NCBI RefSeq assembly: GCF_963259705.1
Contig: NC_081851.1
Coordinates: 9,577,645-9,641,644, forward strand
From: Myotis daubentonii
Taxonomy: Eukaryota; Chordata; Mammalia; Chiroptera; Vespertilionidae
DNA: 64,000 nt
Reading direction: 5' to 3'
In this document: positions 13,555-24,654 of the stretch, in pieces
Numbering within the stretch: position 1 is the stretch's first letter
How the letters are laid out: each line of letters opens with the position of its first letter
Position numbers and translations under genes: made by a program
Notes under the pieces: model-generated
Seen by the model: the letters and a program-made list of their open reading frames with translations, nothing else
Told to the model about the DNA's origin: nothing
Database searches by the model: none

Positions 13555-13797
13555 AATTATCACCCGAGGATATTCTTTCCATTGATTTTTAGAGTGGAAG
13601 AGAGGGAAAAAGGGAAGAGAGAGGGAAAAACATAGATGTGAGAGAGATAAATCTATCGGTTGACTCCCACACATGCCACAATTTGACCAGGGATCGAACT
13701 TGCAACCCAGGTACATGCTCTTGACCAGGAATCAAACCTGAGACCTTTCAGTGTTCTGCCCATTGCTCCAACCACTGAGCAACACCAGCCAGAGCCA
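13555..13797 (-). mobile_element. Ves SINE, long variant, minus strand
   Basis: A longer Ves variant begins (reverse) with CCGAGGATATTCTTTCCATT and has the purine-rich GAAGAGAGGGAAAAA body, B-box complement (AGGGATCGAACTTGCAACC) and a CCAGCCAGAGCC head at about 13785-13797. Two B-box-like complements (near 13688 and 13726) are visible. I infer a slightly different subfamily from the copies at 13076 and 13279. Confidence 0.88.
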
Positions 13798-15654
13798 AAA
13801 AAAAAAAAATAACTGAAAGACGCTAAGGTAAGAAGCTACTAAAGAAGTAAATGAAAATGTTGAAGTCATAAATTGAAATGCAAATTAGGATGATGCTGCA
13901 GGGTGGAAAAGCAGCTAAAGTGGAATCACGTGCCTTCTTGGGTTGATCAGAAAGAAGCCAGCCCGCACAGACAGCAGAGCAGGACAAGCTGCTCAGATCC
14001 TCAGTGCCCGTTGCACGCCAGCACAGGGGCAACAGGGGGAATGAGACTGCCAAGGTTCCCTGGTTTTGCCTAAGTAACAGAATGACTAACATTATTAATA
14101 TCCTGGTGTTTTATGGAGTCCTTCTGGGCTGTGGAGCTACTTTAAATCTACTTCCCTATTCTGGCTGGCAGGCAGGTCGGTTTGCTCCTGTTTTCTTCCC
14201 AGTTCTCATTCAGGAGCCCGTGCCATTGCATTTTGTCCATAAACGAAGACGACATCGGTCCCTGGCATCCTGAAGTGTTGTTGTGCAAGCAGCATGGTGT
14301 GTCAGAGCATGTCAGAGATGTGACGTAAATGGAATCACAGGGGCTCATAATGCAGCACAACAGGTGCACGAGATTGATGTTTAAAATGGTTTCTATTATT
14401 TGGCTTTTTTGGAATCAAGTCAGAATCAAGAACAATAGTGGCCATTTCAGATAAATTACTTCTGCACACTCTTGCAGATTGAGCAGCTGTACAGGAGGGG
14501 AGGGGGGAGCTGGGGTGCTTCTATTGGAAGGTGGATGCAAATGCATTCGTAATGTGTGTACAGTACAGTCAGTGTATCACATTTTTGCTTCCATGTGCAA
14601 TGATAAAAGTAGTCTCCTTTCCAAGATTGCATGTGTCATTAATACCATGGTTTAATAATTAAATACCACAGCTCTAGAGGCAATAGCTAAGATAAAAGTT
14701 TGCAGACAATCCATTATTTTTCTCAGACAGCTCTCTCGAAGAGCCCGCGGAGATGTAGCTTAATGATTTCATTTCTAAAATGAGTTGTTTAACAAAAACT
14801 TGGGTATTTACGCAGTTTTGTTCCAGTGGGCAGTATACTCTGTTTTGTCAGGTGTGGAGTTATTAATGATGGGAGAAGGAGGGAGGGGCTGTTCTCCCCT
14901 CGGTACACCATTATTTACTTGGGCCCACTCTCTGCCTGTTTTTCTTACATTACAGTTACTATTTGTAATTTTTAATGTTGGGAAGAGGAGGGTTTGTTGT
15001 CTTTTTAATCCTCTGTTAGCACTTCCATTTTATTAGCCATAGTCCAGAGGGAGAGCAGGTGAGGGAGGCAGACACTGGCGAGGGGTGTCTAGTTGTAGTG
15101 GGATCAAATGATTACTAGTGGACACTCCTATTGGATGCCCCATGGAAAGCCCGTGCTCAAGGCATTCCTGAGCCCTGAGGAAAGCGGAGGCAGCTGAGCA
15201 GGGTTTCCGTCATCGCATTCCCCGCACACGCAGGTGCTCCCCGCTCTTTAAAGGTTTAAAGGCACCCCGGCCCCTGGCAGGTTTTCGCAGAGACCTGTTC
15301 CCTCTGAGCGGTCTGCTCCTTTCGTCTGCAACTTACAATTTGCACGATCATTCTCACAGCCAACCCTGTCATTTAATTTGTTTCCAACATTGAGCCTTGA
15401 ATATTTTAAAAAATTATCTGAAATTTTTCAATCGAATGGAGAAATATGTAAATGTATACAAAAACATGGCCTGATCTTTGATTTTTTTTAAAAAAGCAAA
15501 ATGGGTGGACATGAATGCCCCCAGGTGATAGGAGTGTGAAATATGATAAGGAACAGTATTTTTTGGTATAAATATTAAAAATTTAAAACAGAGGTTAAAT
15601 GTGAAAATTATGAAATGCTTTTATGTCAAACTTAGACACCAGCAGTCACACCTG
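13798..15654. other. Non-repetitive DNA, possible conserved non-coding element
   Basis: No repeat or exon is recognised. The stretch at about 14080-14800 has mixed composition without decayed-repeat features and includes homeodomain-like TAAT motifs (TTTAATAATTAAATACC near 14650; TTAATGATTTCATT near 14760). It resembles mammalian conserved non-coding elements, but conservation cannot be judged from one sequence. The frames on both strands at 13823-14092 and 14004-14273 overlap and look random. Confidence 0.35.
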
Positions 15655-15935
15655 TTACGGTGGCGCCAGCGCCAGCGGCTGCGCCTGCAGAGACCTGGGC
15701 GAGCGAGGGCGGCGCGGGGCTCCCAGGGGCCTGCTCACCTGCCTGTGGCGCAGTTCCCTGGTTTCCGCCGCGTGTGCGGACTCCCCGCGGCTGATGTGGT
15801 GTGAATACGCGCGGTGCCTCTCCCTCCTTATGTCTTTCTAGTCTCTCTCCCTCTAAAGGTGATTGATCGGCCGTTCCCCCTCTTACCGGAGCGTGGGACG
15901 GACGCCTGCGCCCGGCAGAGAAGCCAGGACAGGTG
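15655..15935. promoter_or_regulatory. CpG-rich patch (small CpG-island-like)
   Basis: CpG dinucleotides are dense here (about 20 in 15655-15815, more to 15920) and GC is high, in contrast to the AT-rich flanks in which CpG is rare. No known repeat accounts for it. Dense unmethylated-type CpG often marks promoters or enhancers. No TATA box, exon or open frame with family similarity is visible, so any transcript would be non-coding or begin outside what I can recognise. The length is near the lower limit for CpG islands. Confidence 0.5.
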
Positions 15936-17629
15936 GCCCAGAGTTACTTGTGTGACCTTTTGTAAACCTCAGGGAGTTTTGATAAACCTTGTATCAAAAA
16001 TAGAATTACTATAACACTTTACAATAATCCACAGCAGTGGGTGTTTTTTAAAAAGGCTTTCTCCCCAATGAAACCCTTTGAGAATGATGATTTTGAGGCT
16101 TCTTTATTTTAAACCTGTATCAGAATTAGTACCAGAAGCCCTGTTTAAATGACAAGCTTGGGATAACATTCTTCCTCAAGTGGCTATATAAGGCGCCCCC
16201 CAAAAAAAACATACCTACACTTTGAATAATTGTAAAGGCGGTGTGTATTAAAACAGACTTCAAAATTGAGCGCTCAGCTGTGAATGTGTGTGTACATTTT
16301 TGGGGACACCCTTCCTCTAAAAACCATTTAAATATTTAAATCCCAGGGCCGGCTGTGGTTCCTTATGAATCGCCTCTACCTTTCTCCCGGGAAGTCTGCC
16401 AGCGTGTGTGACTTGGTTGCATTTGCAGAATGTGAAGGGACCGAGGACGCTGTTCCGCTGGAAGCAGCCTGCCTCCCACGTGAAATGTTTATGGAAGCAA
16501 TTCCGCAGGATACGGTTTCCAGGGAAGGCAGCACACACCCCGGATCCGCAACTGAACCTTCCAACGGCGTGCTGTTTCAGTGTTTGATGTACCCTTTCGC
16601 TTTTATAAGACGGGTTCCAGTTCTCATACAGCAACTACCAGGCAGAGAAATGAAAAGTTCTTTGCATGAGAAATAGTATCCTAAGGTATATGAAAACTTG
16701 GTGTTGGAAGTAATTTTCACCTTTTTTTCATTCGTTTTTATGGCTTTCCAAAGCGAAAACTCCAGAGACTCCGAAGCCAAAGGGCCTTTTGAAAAATGCC
16801 ACTTTCTGATTTCAGCCAAAGGCCACAGCTGAATCGACAAGGGAAGTTTCTAACAAGACAGTTGCTTGCTGCCGGCTACAGCTCTCACTTTTGTTTCCCA
16901 TGGAAATTAACATGGGACGATTTGAAAGAGTGATTATTTTAAGGCCCCACTGTCTTTCCTGACCCAGTGTCCACAGTATTTTCACAGAAAATGGGAGCAG
17001 GAAAAGCAGGGGGAGATGTCAGACCTTGTCAGTTTCAGCTGTGGCTGCTGGAAGAGAGCTGAAAGTTCTAGCTTTTCAAGTAAGCTACAGAAACCTCTGT
17101 TCTTTTCAACTTTTAAAACTAAATGTTAGTTGAAGTGTGACTTCACCTTCACCTGTCCCTTCTATGCCTGCCTTTTGCATTATGATTTTTAAGGAGGAAA
17201 AAAAATGGCACAATAGTTCATTTGGGCAGTTATTGGGGAAAATTACACTGCTAAAACTTTGTTCCCCAAATTAACCCATGAATAATGGATTCTCCCTAAC
17301 CATGGGCCACTGTATCTGTGAATGTAACTGCTTTATCCAATTGGTGATTCATTCAGACCCTTGGATTTTTTCCCCTTTTGTTCCCTTCCCAATGAACATT
17401 TCTTCAGTAGTAACTTTTACTTTTTATGGGGTAGAAAAAAAAAAAAGGCAGGAGGTACAATAAATATCAGTTACTTAGAAAACATGAGTTATTATAGATC
17501 ATAATGCTGAAACTGACAAATGCGGAATTAGATTGTCTGCATGGGTCAACCTGTCTTGTACTCCAGTACCACCTACTTCTTTAGTATTCTCTAGTGATTT
17601 CACAAATTCAATATATCACCAAGTTTTTA
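15936..17629. other. Non-repetitive DNA, no gene seen
   Basis: No transposon is recognised. Overlapping open frames on both strands at 16317-16676 (105 and 103 codons) have no recognisable domain. The sequence between about 16300 and 17100 has intermediate GC and lacks repeat decay, so it could include regulatory DNA. Confidence 0.4.
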
Positions 17630-17639
17630 AAATACAATA

Positions 17640-17851
17640 TATTTTAATATGTTTTTACTGATATTTTTAGGGAGTGTAAGGAAGAAGGAGAGATAGAAAC
17701 ATCCATGAGAGAGAAACATCAATTGGCTGCCTCCCGCAGGCCCCCTACTGGGGATCAAGCACGCAACCTGGGCATGTGCCCTGATGGGGAATAGAATCAG
17801 TGACCTCTCAGTGCATGGGAAGAGGCTCAACCCACTGGGCCATGCTGGCCG
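17640..17851 (-). mobile_element. Ves SINE, minus strand
   Basis: The reverse-oriented copy has the tail (TTTTTACTGATATTTTTAGG) at the left and the GGCTGCCTCCCGCAGGCCCC block. The tRNA-related head ends with GGGCCATGCTGGCCGG at about 17838-17853. The B-box complement is diverged. No clean target duplication is obvious. Confidence 0.9.
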
Positions 17852-18044
17852 GCGATATTACCAATGTTTGATCCCCTAGTGATGTCCAGTACTTTTCTTG
17901 TAATCACATGGTGGTTTAAGTGTGTTTAATAGCATTCTACTTTAAGATGTCAGAATATATAATTAAATAAAGGAATGGGTTTCTTACTGCTTTATGTTAT
18001 CATGGAAATGGAATTCTTATGATTATGTTACTGATGGCATCTGT

Positions 18045-18245
18045 TATAAGTGTGTGCTTTCTATGCACCAGGCACTTAGCATGCAAGGGTCCAGCTAATT
18101 CCCCAATGACATGGAGGTAGCTGCTGTTTTCCCTGTTTCACAGACAGGAGAAGGAGTGGGCTCCGTGACGGCCCAGCGTCACACGGGAAAAGGGGCGTGG
18201 CAGGCAAGCCCAGGTCTTTCTGACCAAAAGCACACATCCTTCATA
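18045..18245 (+). repeat. MIR SINE
   Basis: The order of MIR landmarks is kept: ATGCACCAGGCACTTAGC, the core around TGTTTCACAGACAGGAGA, then CAGCGTCACACGGG, GCAAGCCCAGGTCTTTCTG and an AAAAGCACACATCC-like end. This ancient mammalian SINE is heavily diverged. Confidence 0.75.
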
Positions 18246-19389
18246 ATTGTGCTCCCTAACTTTCCTTTTACCTCCACTCCCCACACATGAGAGAGGGGAG
18301 GGTGGCAGATGACAGGAAATGATTGTCAGTGTAGATAAATACAATACCGAAAGCTGGAAAGCTGACGGTTGGAGGGCCCAGAAGACACACTGAGTGTGGC
18401 CCAGGGTAATCGGGAGGACTGAGAGCTGCTCACTGGAAGACTCTAGAGTTTTCTTGTCTCTCACCCTGAAGCTCCCAGCGCTCCAGCCAGCCTCCGAGTT
18501 GGGGGCATCCGCCGCTCTGCCCGAACTTGTAGAAGGAAGTTGTCCTGTCCACCCCGCTCCTTCCCAAAGCTGCCAGAGCCCAGGAGCCGAATCCTGAATC
18601 TGAGGGGCTGGAGACAGGTGCCCTCCGAGCCACGCTCACCAAGTCCCGCCATACTGGACAGAAAGGAGAGAGAAGGGGGCACCCAGGCATTTTCTCTTTT
18701 TCTAGGACATAGTTCCCACCTTTATACACCCCCCGCCCCCCAAGCAACCCGTATGTTTCGGTGAAGAGCCCATCTCATATTTAGGTTCCCTCAGCTCAGC
18801 ATTGCCACTATATCTTTGATTAGAAAAACAGACGTTCATCCTACAAATGAGTTAGTGCCATTAAAATTCAGATACCTGCGAACTTTAACAATGGATGCAA
18901 ATGTCGCATTTGCAGTTTGAATGAAGATCCACAATTATGTCCCACTTTGAAGAAAGCAGAGAGGAGCTGGAATTCAGGTGTCACTAAGACATCTGTGGTC
19001 TGGAGGGAAGGTCAGAGATGGGTGGGGGAAGGGCAGAGCTGGAAAACCCAGCCACTGCATGCGAACGGGCCTCATTCAGCGTGCACAAGCATCGTTGCCT
19101 ACACTAGTTCATTCACAAACTTGTAAAGGAAAAAACTTCTGGTTGCTATTGATACAAGGGAATTTTCCCACTTAATTACTGAGGCAAATTGTCAACTTCC
19201 TTTTCTTCAGGAGAAGAAAGAAAAATATCTGCTCTTAAGGACCAAACTCTTACTGATTCCCACTCGATAATGATATTGTTGAGATAATGTTTATATATAT
19301 ATATATTTCTTGAGGAATTATTTTAGACTGCTGGAGTAAAACCCAAAAATTACTTAGTCAGCTTACAAATTAAAAATACATGGTATTTT
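18246..19389. other. Single-copy DNA, no gene seen
   Basis: The GC-richer segment at 18400-18760 is open in several frames on both strands (up to about 108 codons) with no domain recognised. This is the pattern expected from few stop codons in GC-rich DNA. Confidence 0.5.
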
Positions 19390-19613
19390 TCTCAGCTGGT
19401 GTGGCTCAATGATTAAGTATCAACCCATGAACCCGGAGGTTACAGTTCAATTCCCAGTCAGGGTACATGCCCAGGTTTCAGGCTCGATCCCCAGTGGGGG
19501 GTGTGCAGGAGGCAGCCAATTGATGATTCTCTCTCCTCATTGATGTTTCCATTTCTCTATCCCTCTTCCTTCTGCTCTCTCTAAAATCAATAAAAACATA
19601 TTTTTAAAAATTG
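19390..19613 (+). mobile_element. Ves SINE, plus strand
   Basis: The head CAGCTGGTGTGGCTCAATGA carries the A-box relic. The B-box region is GGTTACAGTTCAATTCCC. The conserved body GTGTGCAGGAGGCAGCC and the TCTCTCTAAAATCAATAAAA tail follow. It is moderately diverged. Confidence 0.92.
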
Positions 19614-19829
19614 AAAATCAATTTTAAAATCTTTAAAAAAGATAAATATTTACACTCTATTACAAAAGTATATTTTCTCACAATTTGTTAAAATTTTTAG
19701 TTTTATTTTTCATAATTAAAGCACTTGTCCATCTGGAAAATATTTTTGAAAACAGTGTAAGGTAGGGATCTAATTTTATCTTTTCAATCTCTTCTTTTCT
19801 CCTACAGTTTTTCCTATTTATGGTGTGTG

Positions 19830-20275
19830 TATTACTCGCTGCTGAGTCAGCTCTGACTCCTGACCACCCTACGAATGAGTGATGTCCGCAGTCTGGCTGC
19901 TCAGCTCCTGTAGGCTCATGCCTAAGGCTCCTTTTAAAGAGTCAATCATCTCACATTTCATCTCCCTCTCTTCCTGCCGCCTTCTATTTTTCTTAGCATT
20001 GTTGTCTTTTCCAAAGAACCCTGCCGTCTCATGTTGTGCCCCAACTAGGTCAACTTCAGTTCTGTCATTTTTGTCTCCAGTGATGTTTCAGGCTCCATTT
20101 GCTCAGGACTTACTTGCTCATCTTCTGCTGGTCTGTAGAGCTCTCCACCACCATGTTTCAAATGAGCCAATTATATTCCTCTCAGTCTTCTTCACTGTCT
20201 ACTTCTCATTCAGGCATAATTGGAAATATAAGTGTATGTATTATCCTAGCCACATCTTTGCTAGATGATCTTTCC
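19830..20275 (-). mobile_element. RTE-type LINE fragment (MamRTE1-like)
   Basis: Read on the minus strand, this matches the late reverse-transcriptase and 3' region of mammalian RTE elements as I remember it. Landmarks on the plus strand are CTGAGTCAGCTCTGACTCC, AGAGTCAATCATCTCACATT, TAGCATTGTTGTCTTTTCC and CCACCATGTTTCAAATGAGCC. A 129-codon open frame on the opposite (plus) strand at 19879-20268 is an antisense shadow. The coding frame is interrupted, so the copy is a fossil. Confidence 0.7.
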
Positions 20276-20474
20276 TGATTCTTCCATTGCGGCTCTTCTC
20301 CTGATTTCTTGGCTGTAGTCTCTGTTATATCAAGCAAACTCTTTAACAATTTTAATATCTTCATTGTCTAAGTGAAGACTGTGCATTTCTTCTATAGTAA
20401 CCATTTAGTGACAAGTCCATTATTTCTTTTCTTATCAACCCAGCTCAATATAGGGGTGCTATACTAAACTCCTG

Positions 20475-20502
20475 TGTGTGTATACACACACACACACACA
20501 TA
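20475..20502. repeat. (CA)n microsatellite
   Basis: A short TGTGTGTATACACACACACA run with CA dinucleotides on both sides of a TATA centre makes a small palindrome. Confidence 0.9.
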
Positions 20503-20561
20503 TTTACTCAAGCACAGATATAAAAATAACTGTAAATAGAGGTAGATAGCTATAGATACAG

Positions 20562-20573
20562 ATTAGATAGATT

Positions 20574-20635
<62 letters not shown>

Positions 20636-20648
20636 GATAGATAGATAC
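20562..20648. repeat. (GATA)n microsatellite
   Basis: About 70 bp of nearly uninterrupted ATAG/GATA units, with a TTATA interruption at the left and one GATGATA interruption near 20635. It creates a YLSIYLSI-type open frame on the minus strand (20504-20695) that is not a gene. The array is long enough to be length-polymorphic. Confidence 0.97.
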
Positions 20649-20689
20649 ATACACTCATGTGAATATGTCTGGTCCTGAATCTTGGTTCT

Positions 20690-20800
20690 ATTCAATGGTC
20701 AATTTGTTGATTTTTCCATGAGCGCCACAATAATTTAGTCACTATTGCTTTATAATAAGCCCTAATACTTGTTTTCCTCTTTTCCACTATTATCCTTATA
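20690..20800 (-). repeat. Probable old L1 ORF2 fragment
   Basis: The plus-strand phrase TATTGCTTTATAATAAGCCC preceded by ATTTTTCCATGAG resembles antisense L1 ORF2 sequence. It is short and diverged, and the neighbouring 20800-21370 stretch is AT-rich without a firm call. Confidence 0.4.
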
Positions 20801-21379
20801 TGATTTAATTGCTTTGTCTGCATGATTTTTTATTTCCTCTTGCACTTTTCTGCTTACTTTAGGGTTCAAGTTTTTATTCCTGATGTAATTGTCCTTCAGC
20901 GATGCTTATGGATGGTAGACACTACATCTTCGTGTGAAAATCTCTAAATTTCAATGATTATTTATCTGCCTTTGGCATTCTATGCTCATAATTTAGTTAT
21001 GACCTTCCAGTCCACATAAGGCACTGTTCTTTACCCCGGCACCTTTAGAGCTCAGTGGCTTTAAAAGATTCTTCATTAAATTATATCTAGCCTGTTTGCT
21101 CTCTGTACCTGGAGAGCCTCCGTGTTATCTAAGTACATAATACTAGAACCAGAAGTCTAAGTATCCCCTTACCAGATCATCGCCAGATGCCACGTTGCAA
21201 AGGAAAACGATGACTCCAGTTTCCATGGGCTTTATATTCCACTTACAAAGCAATGGCTGCATATTTTGTGGTTGGCATTTGTTGACTTTCCAGAGCATTC
21301 AAAGGCTAGAATTTAGAACACTTCAGGACAAGGACCCCCCTGGCTCTACCCTCAGCCCCTGTGCACTCCTTCTCATTGG

Positions 21380-21565
21380 TGTTATACTTGTCTCTTGATC
21401 CAAGTAGACCATTAAAGCTTCAGAAATCGGGCTGTGTTCCATTTCACTTGATATCTCTACAACCCAGGACAATGCCTGGCACATAGGGAGAATATTTTGA
21501 CTGGCACATAGGGAGAATATTTTGAATGCTTGCCAAATAAAGGAACAAATAATATAGAAACAACA
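21380..21565 (+). repeat. L2 LINE 3' end with internal duplication
   Basis: The L2 3' landmarks are present: a degenerate gene-end phrase, then AATGCCTGGCACATAGG and a TTGAATGCTTGCCAAATAAA-like terminal part. Inside it, a 26-bp stretch starting CTGGCACATAGGGAGAATAT is tandemly duplicated (about 21476-21525), a later local event. Confidence 0.65.
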
Positions 21566-21959
21566 GGAATGAACCAATACAAATCAATCCTTTGTTTCAT
21601 AAAGGACCGTACTCTTTATATACAAAATGCTACTTCAGGTGGGGAAATTCTTCTTAACTTTAAGCATGGATTTTTAAATAAGGATGTTGAAACTAAGATA
21701 CTATTTTTGTGCTCAGAAATAAAATGTTAAATTCCTCATGGACAGAGAAACAGAGAGTGATTTGCAGCAGAGAGGAGAGTCCAGTCCCAAGAAATGGAGC
21801 ATTTTCCAACCGCCCAGGATCACAGCTGGGTTCCTACTTAGGACTGATTTGATTCTCTGATGGGTTTGAATCTGAGAAGCATTATCAGCATAACAACTCT
21901 GAGGAATTATTTAAATGTTACACATATCATATGAATACACCTTATTTGAGAACCATCAA

Positions 21960-23339
21960 TATTGTTGTATATATCAAGGGCTCATTATTTTCTATTGCTG
22001 AGTACTATTCCATTGTTGCCTATATTGCATTTTGTTTCTCTATGAAACACTTCATGAATATTTATTATTTCCATCTTGGGGCCATTACAAATAAACCTGG
22101 ATAAACATTAATATACAAGGTTTTGTATGGAGTAAAGTTTCCACTGCCACTTTATTTCCTAAATACCCACCAGTGAGATGGATGGGTCATATAGCGGGTT
22201 TATTTACCTCACATGTGAAACGATATTCCAAATAGCAGTAGCATTTTACATTTCCACCAGCACAGTGTGAGCATTCTAGTTCCTCTACATCCTCATCCTC
22301 ACATGATTATCAGTGTTTCTAATTTTACCCAATCTAATATGTGTACAGTGGTATCTTGTGGTTTTAATTTGTATTCCCTAATCATTACTGAAGTTGAGCA
22401 GCTTTTAATGCAATTATGTGCCATCTATCTATCTTTTGTAGTGAAGTGTCTATTTAAAAAATTTTCTCATTAAATTTTTTAATCCTCTCCTGAGGATATG
22501 TTTCTTGATTGTTTTAGAGAGAGTGAGAGAGATAGAGAGACATCAATGTGAGAGACAGAAACATCTATCATTTGCCTCTCCCAAACATCAGACCAGGGAC
22601 CAAATCCACAACCTAGGTATGTGCCTTGACCCAGAATCAAATCCCTGACCTGTTGGTGGACAGTACTATGCGCCAACCAACTGAGCACGCCAGCCAGGCC
22701 TTGCCCATTTAATTTAATTTTCATTTTCTTATTGTTGAGTTTTGAGAGTTATTCATGTTTGGATACATTTCCTCAGATGTGTGCTTTGAAAATACCTTCT
22801 CCAAAATGTGCTTTTCCTTTTCTTTCTATTAATAGTCTCATTGGTGAAAGGAATTACTTAATTTTGATGAAGTTTAATTTTAATCTCAGGTTTTTTTCTT
22901 TCATGGACAGTGATTTTGCTGTTGTCTCTAAGAGATCTCCAGGTAGGCAAAGTCACAAAGATATTCTTCTTGTGTTTTCTTCTAGAAGTTGTATAGCTTT
23001 AGTTTTCATATTAGGTCTAAGATACATTTTGAGTTAATTTTTCACATAAAATTATATGTGTCAAAGTTCACTTTTTAATTTTGGATATCTAACTGGTCCT
23101 GCACTACCTGTTGCAATGTGTATGTTGTTTTGTTGCATACAATTTTTCTTTTAGCTTTTTGGTTCAGCTAAACATATCAATCCTTTTTTTGTTGTTGTTG
23201 TTGCTTTTACGCTTAGAAAAGCCTTCTCAACCAAAGACCAAACAAATTAAATTTTCCCCAGGAACTTTAAATTTTCTTCTTCATCTATTTTTTAATTCCA
23301 TGTTTTAATCCAATTGGGATATATTGTGGTAAACAATGA

Positions 23340-23340
<1 letters not shown>
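21960..23340 (-). mobile_element. L1 LINE fragment, minus strand, split by a Ves SINE
   Basis: The plus strand reads as antisense L1 ORF2, 3' part. Landmarks include TGCTGAGTACTATTCCATTG, CACATTTCCACCAGCACAGT-like text near 22245-22265, TTTAATTTGTATTCCCTAAT and, after the SINE, TTGCCCATTTAATTT. The Ves insertion at 22487-22703 splits it. Beyond it the text continues (TGAGTTAATTTTTCACATAA) to the TA tract at 23341. No L1 frame is intact. On divergence this is an older L1. Confidence 0.8.
22487..22703 (-). mobile_element. Ves SINE, minus strand, inserted in L1
   Basis: The copy has the CTCCTGAGGATATGTTTCTT tail side, AGAGAGTGAGAGAGATAGAG purine block, B-box complement region and CACGCCAGCCAGGCC head. 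L1 sequence flanks it on both sides, so it is younger than that L1. Confidence 0.92.

Positions 23341-23390
<50 letters not shown>
23341..23390. repeat. (TA)n microsatellite
   Basis: Twenty-five uninterrupted TA units (plus TA-rich text at 23890-23991 and 24654-24668). Two Helitrons lie in this TA-rich tract, consistent with their insertion between A and T. Confidence 0.97.
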
Positions 23391-23391
<1 letters not shown>

Positions 23392-23889
23392 TAGTGGCCC
23401 AGTGCAAGAAATTTGTGCACAGACCAGGGGGGAGGGGGGTGGTGGTGATGTTCCTCTTCCCAGCCTGCACCCTCTCCAATCTGGAACCCCTTGGGGATGT
23501 TCAACTGCTAGTTTAGGCCCAGTCAGACATTCTTCTCACAATCCAGGACTGCTGGCTCTTAACCACTCACCTGTCTGCCTGCCTGATTGCCCCTAACCAC
23601 TCTGCCTGCCAGTCTGCTTGCCCCCAACTGACCCCTGCCAGCCTGAATGCCCCCAACTGCCCCACTTGCCAGCTTGCTCACCCCCAACTGACCCTCCTGC
23701 TGGCCTGCTTGCCCCCAACTGCCCTCCTGCTGACCTGCTCACCCCCAACTGCCCTCCCCTCCTGGCCTGATCACCCCTAACCACCTCTGCCTCAGCCCTA
23801 CCACCATGGCTTTGTCTGGAAGGATGTCCAGAAAGTCTCCCGGACTGTCTCCCAGTCTAATTAGCATATTGCCCTTTTATTAGTATAGA
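23391..23889 (-). mobile_element. Non-autonomous Helitron (HeliBat-like), 499 bp, minus strand
   Basis: On the minus strand it begins TCTATACTAATAAAAGGGCA and ends in CTAG at the left. The terminal hairpin is imperfect (GTGCAAGAAATTTGTGCAC at about 23401-23419 on the plus strand). The flanking bases are A at 23390 and T at 23890, the expected Helitron target, with no target duplication. The body contains a decayed array of GCCCCCAACTG-type units (about 23600-23780). There is no Rep/helicase coding sequence. Confidence 0.92.
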
Positions 23890-23935
23890 TAATTTAATTA
23901 ATTATATATAGTTAAATATATAGTGTGTGTGTATG

Positions 23936-23981
<46 letters not shown>

Positions 23982-23991
23982 TATATATATA

Positions 23992-24654
23992 TCAACACTA
24001 ATAAAAGAGAAAAATGGTAATTGGCGTACGACGATACCCTTTTCATTGGCTAATCAGGGTTATATGCAAATTAACTGCCAACTAAGATTGGCAGTTAACT
24101 GCCAACTAAGATTGGCAGTTAACTGCCAACAAGATGGCGGTTAATTTGCATATGTAGGCACAATGCAGGGAGGCGAAAGGGAAAGCAGGAAGAAGCCCCC
24201 TGCCACTGACAGTGATTGGAAACCCAGGGGGGAGCTAAGAGCTGGGGGGCAGGGCAAAGGCGGCCCTGGGGGCCGCCTTTGCCCTGCCCCCCAGCCATGA
24301 TCGGAGAATCAGGCGCCTTTTCCGCCCTGGCCAGTGATAGCAGGAAGTAGGGGTGGAGCCAGCGATGGGAGCTGGGCATGGTTGAAGCTGGCAGTCCCAG
24401 GAGCTAGGGGTCCCTTGCCTGGGCCTAAAGCTAAGCCCACGATCGCGGGGCTGCTGCAGCTGCGGGTCCCCGCTGCCCGGGCCGGACGCCTAGGCCAGAG
24501 GCGTCAGGCCTGGGCAAGGGGCCGATCCTGCAATTGGAGGGTGATGGGAGTCAACGCCTGAGGGCTCCCAGTATGTGAGAGGGGGCAGGCTGGGCTGAGG
24601 GACACTCCCCCCCACACACACCCAGTGCACGAATTTCGTGCACCGGGCCCCTAG
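23992..24654 (+). mobile_element. Non-autonomous Helitron (HeliBat-like), 663 bp, plus strand
   Basis: It starts TCAACACTAATAAAAGAGAA after an A and ends with the hairpin GTGCACGAATTTCGTGCAC, then CGGGCCCCTAG before a T. Near the 5' end are two copies of a 24-bp unit that is itself palindromic (AACTGCCAA...TTGGCAGTT). The middle holds a perfect 24-bp GC-rich inverted repeat (24242-24294). It shares sequence end to end with the minus-strand copy at 52963-54154 but lacks that copy's 80-bp array. It is non-coding. Confidence 0.95.
24242..24294. repeat. Perfect 24-bp inverted repeat, 5-nt loop (Helitron interior)
   Basis: Left arm CTGGGGGGCAGGGCAAAGG plus CGGCC, spacer CTGGG, right arm the exact complement ending TGCCCTGCCCCCCAG. 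RNA copied from either strand would form a stable 24-bp stem. The same hairpin occurs in the Helitron at 52963-54154. Confidence 0.95.

Noticed and set aside
16317..16676. Overlapping frames of 103 and 105 codons on opposite strands
   Set aside because: No domain or codon pattern supports either; treated as non-coding, possibly constrained DNA.
19879..20268. 129-codon plus-strand frame with hydrophobic segments
   Set aside because: It is antisense to an RTE-type LINE fragment.
23341..23390. (TA)n tract as an origin or promoter element
   Set aside because: Nothing but composition supports this; it is best described as a microsatellite and Helitron target.
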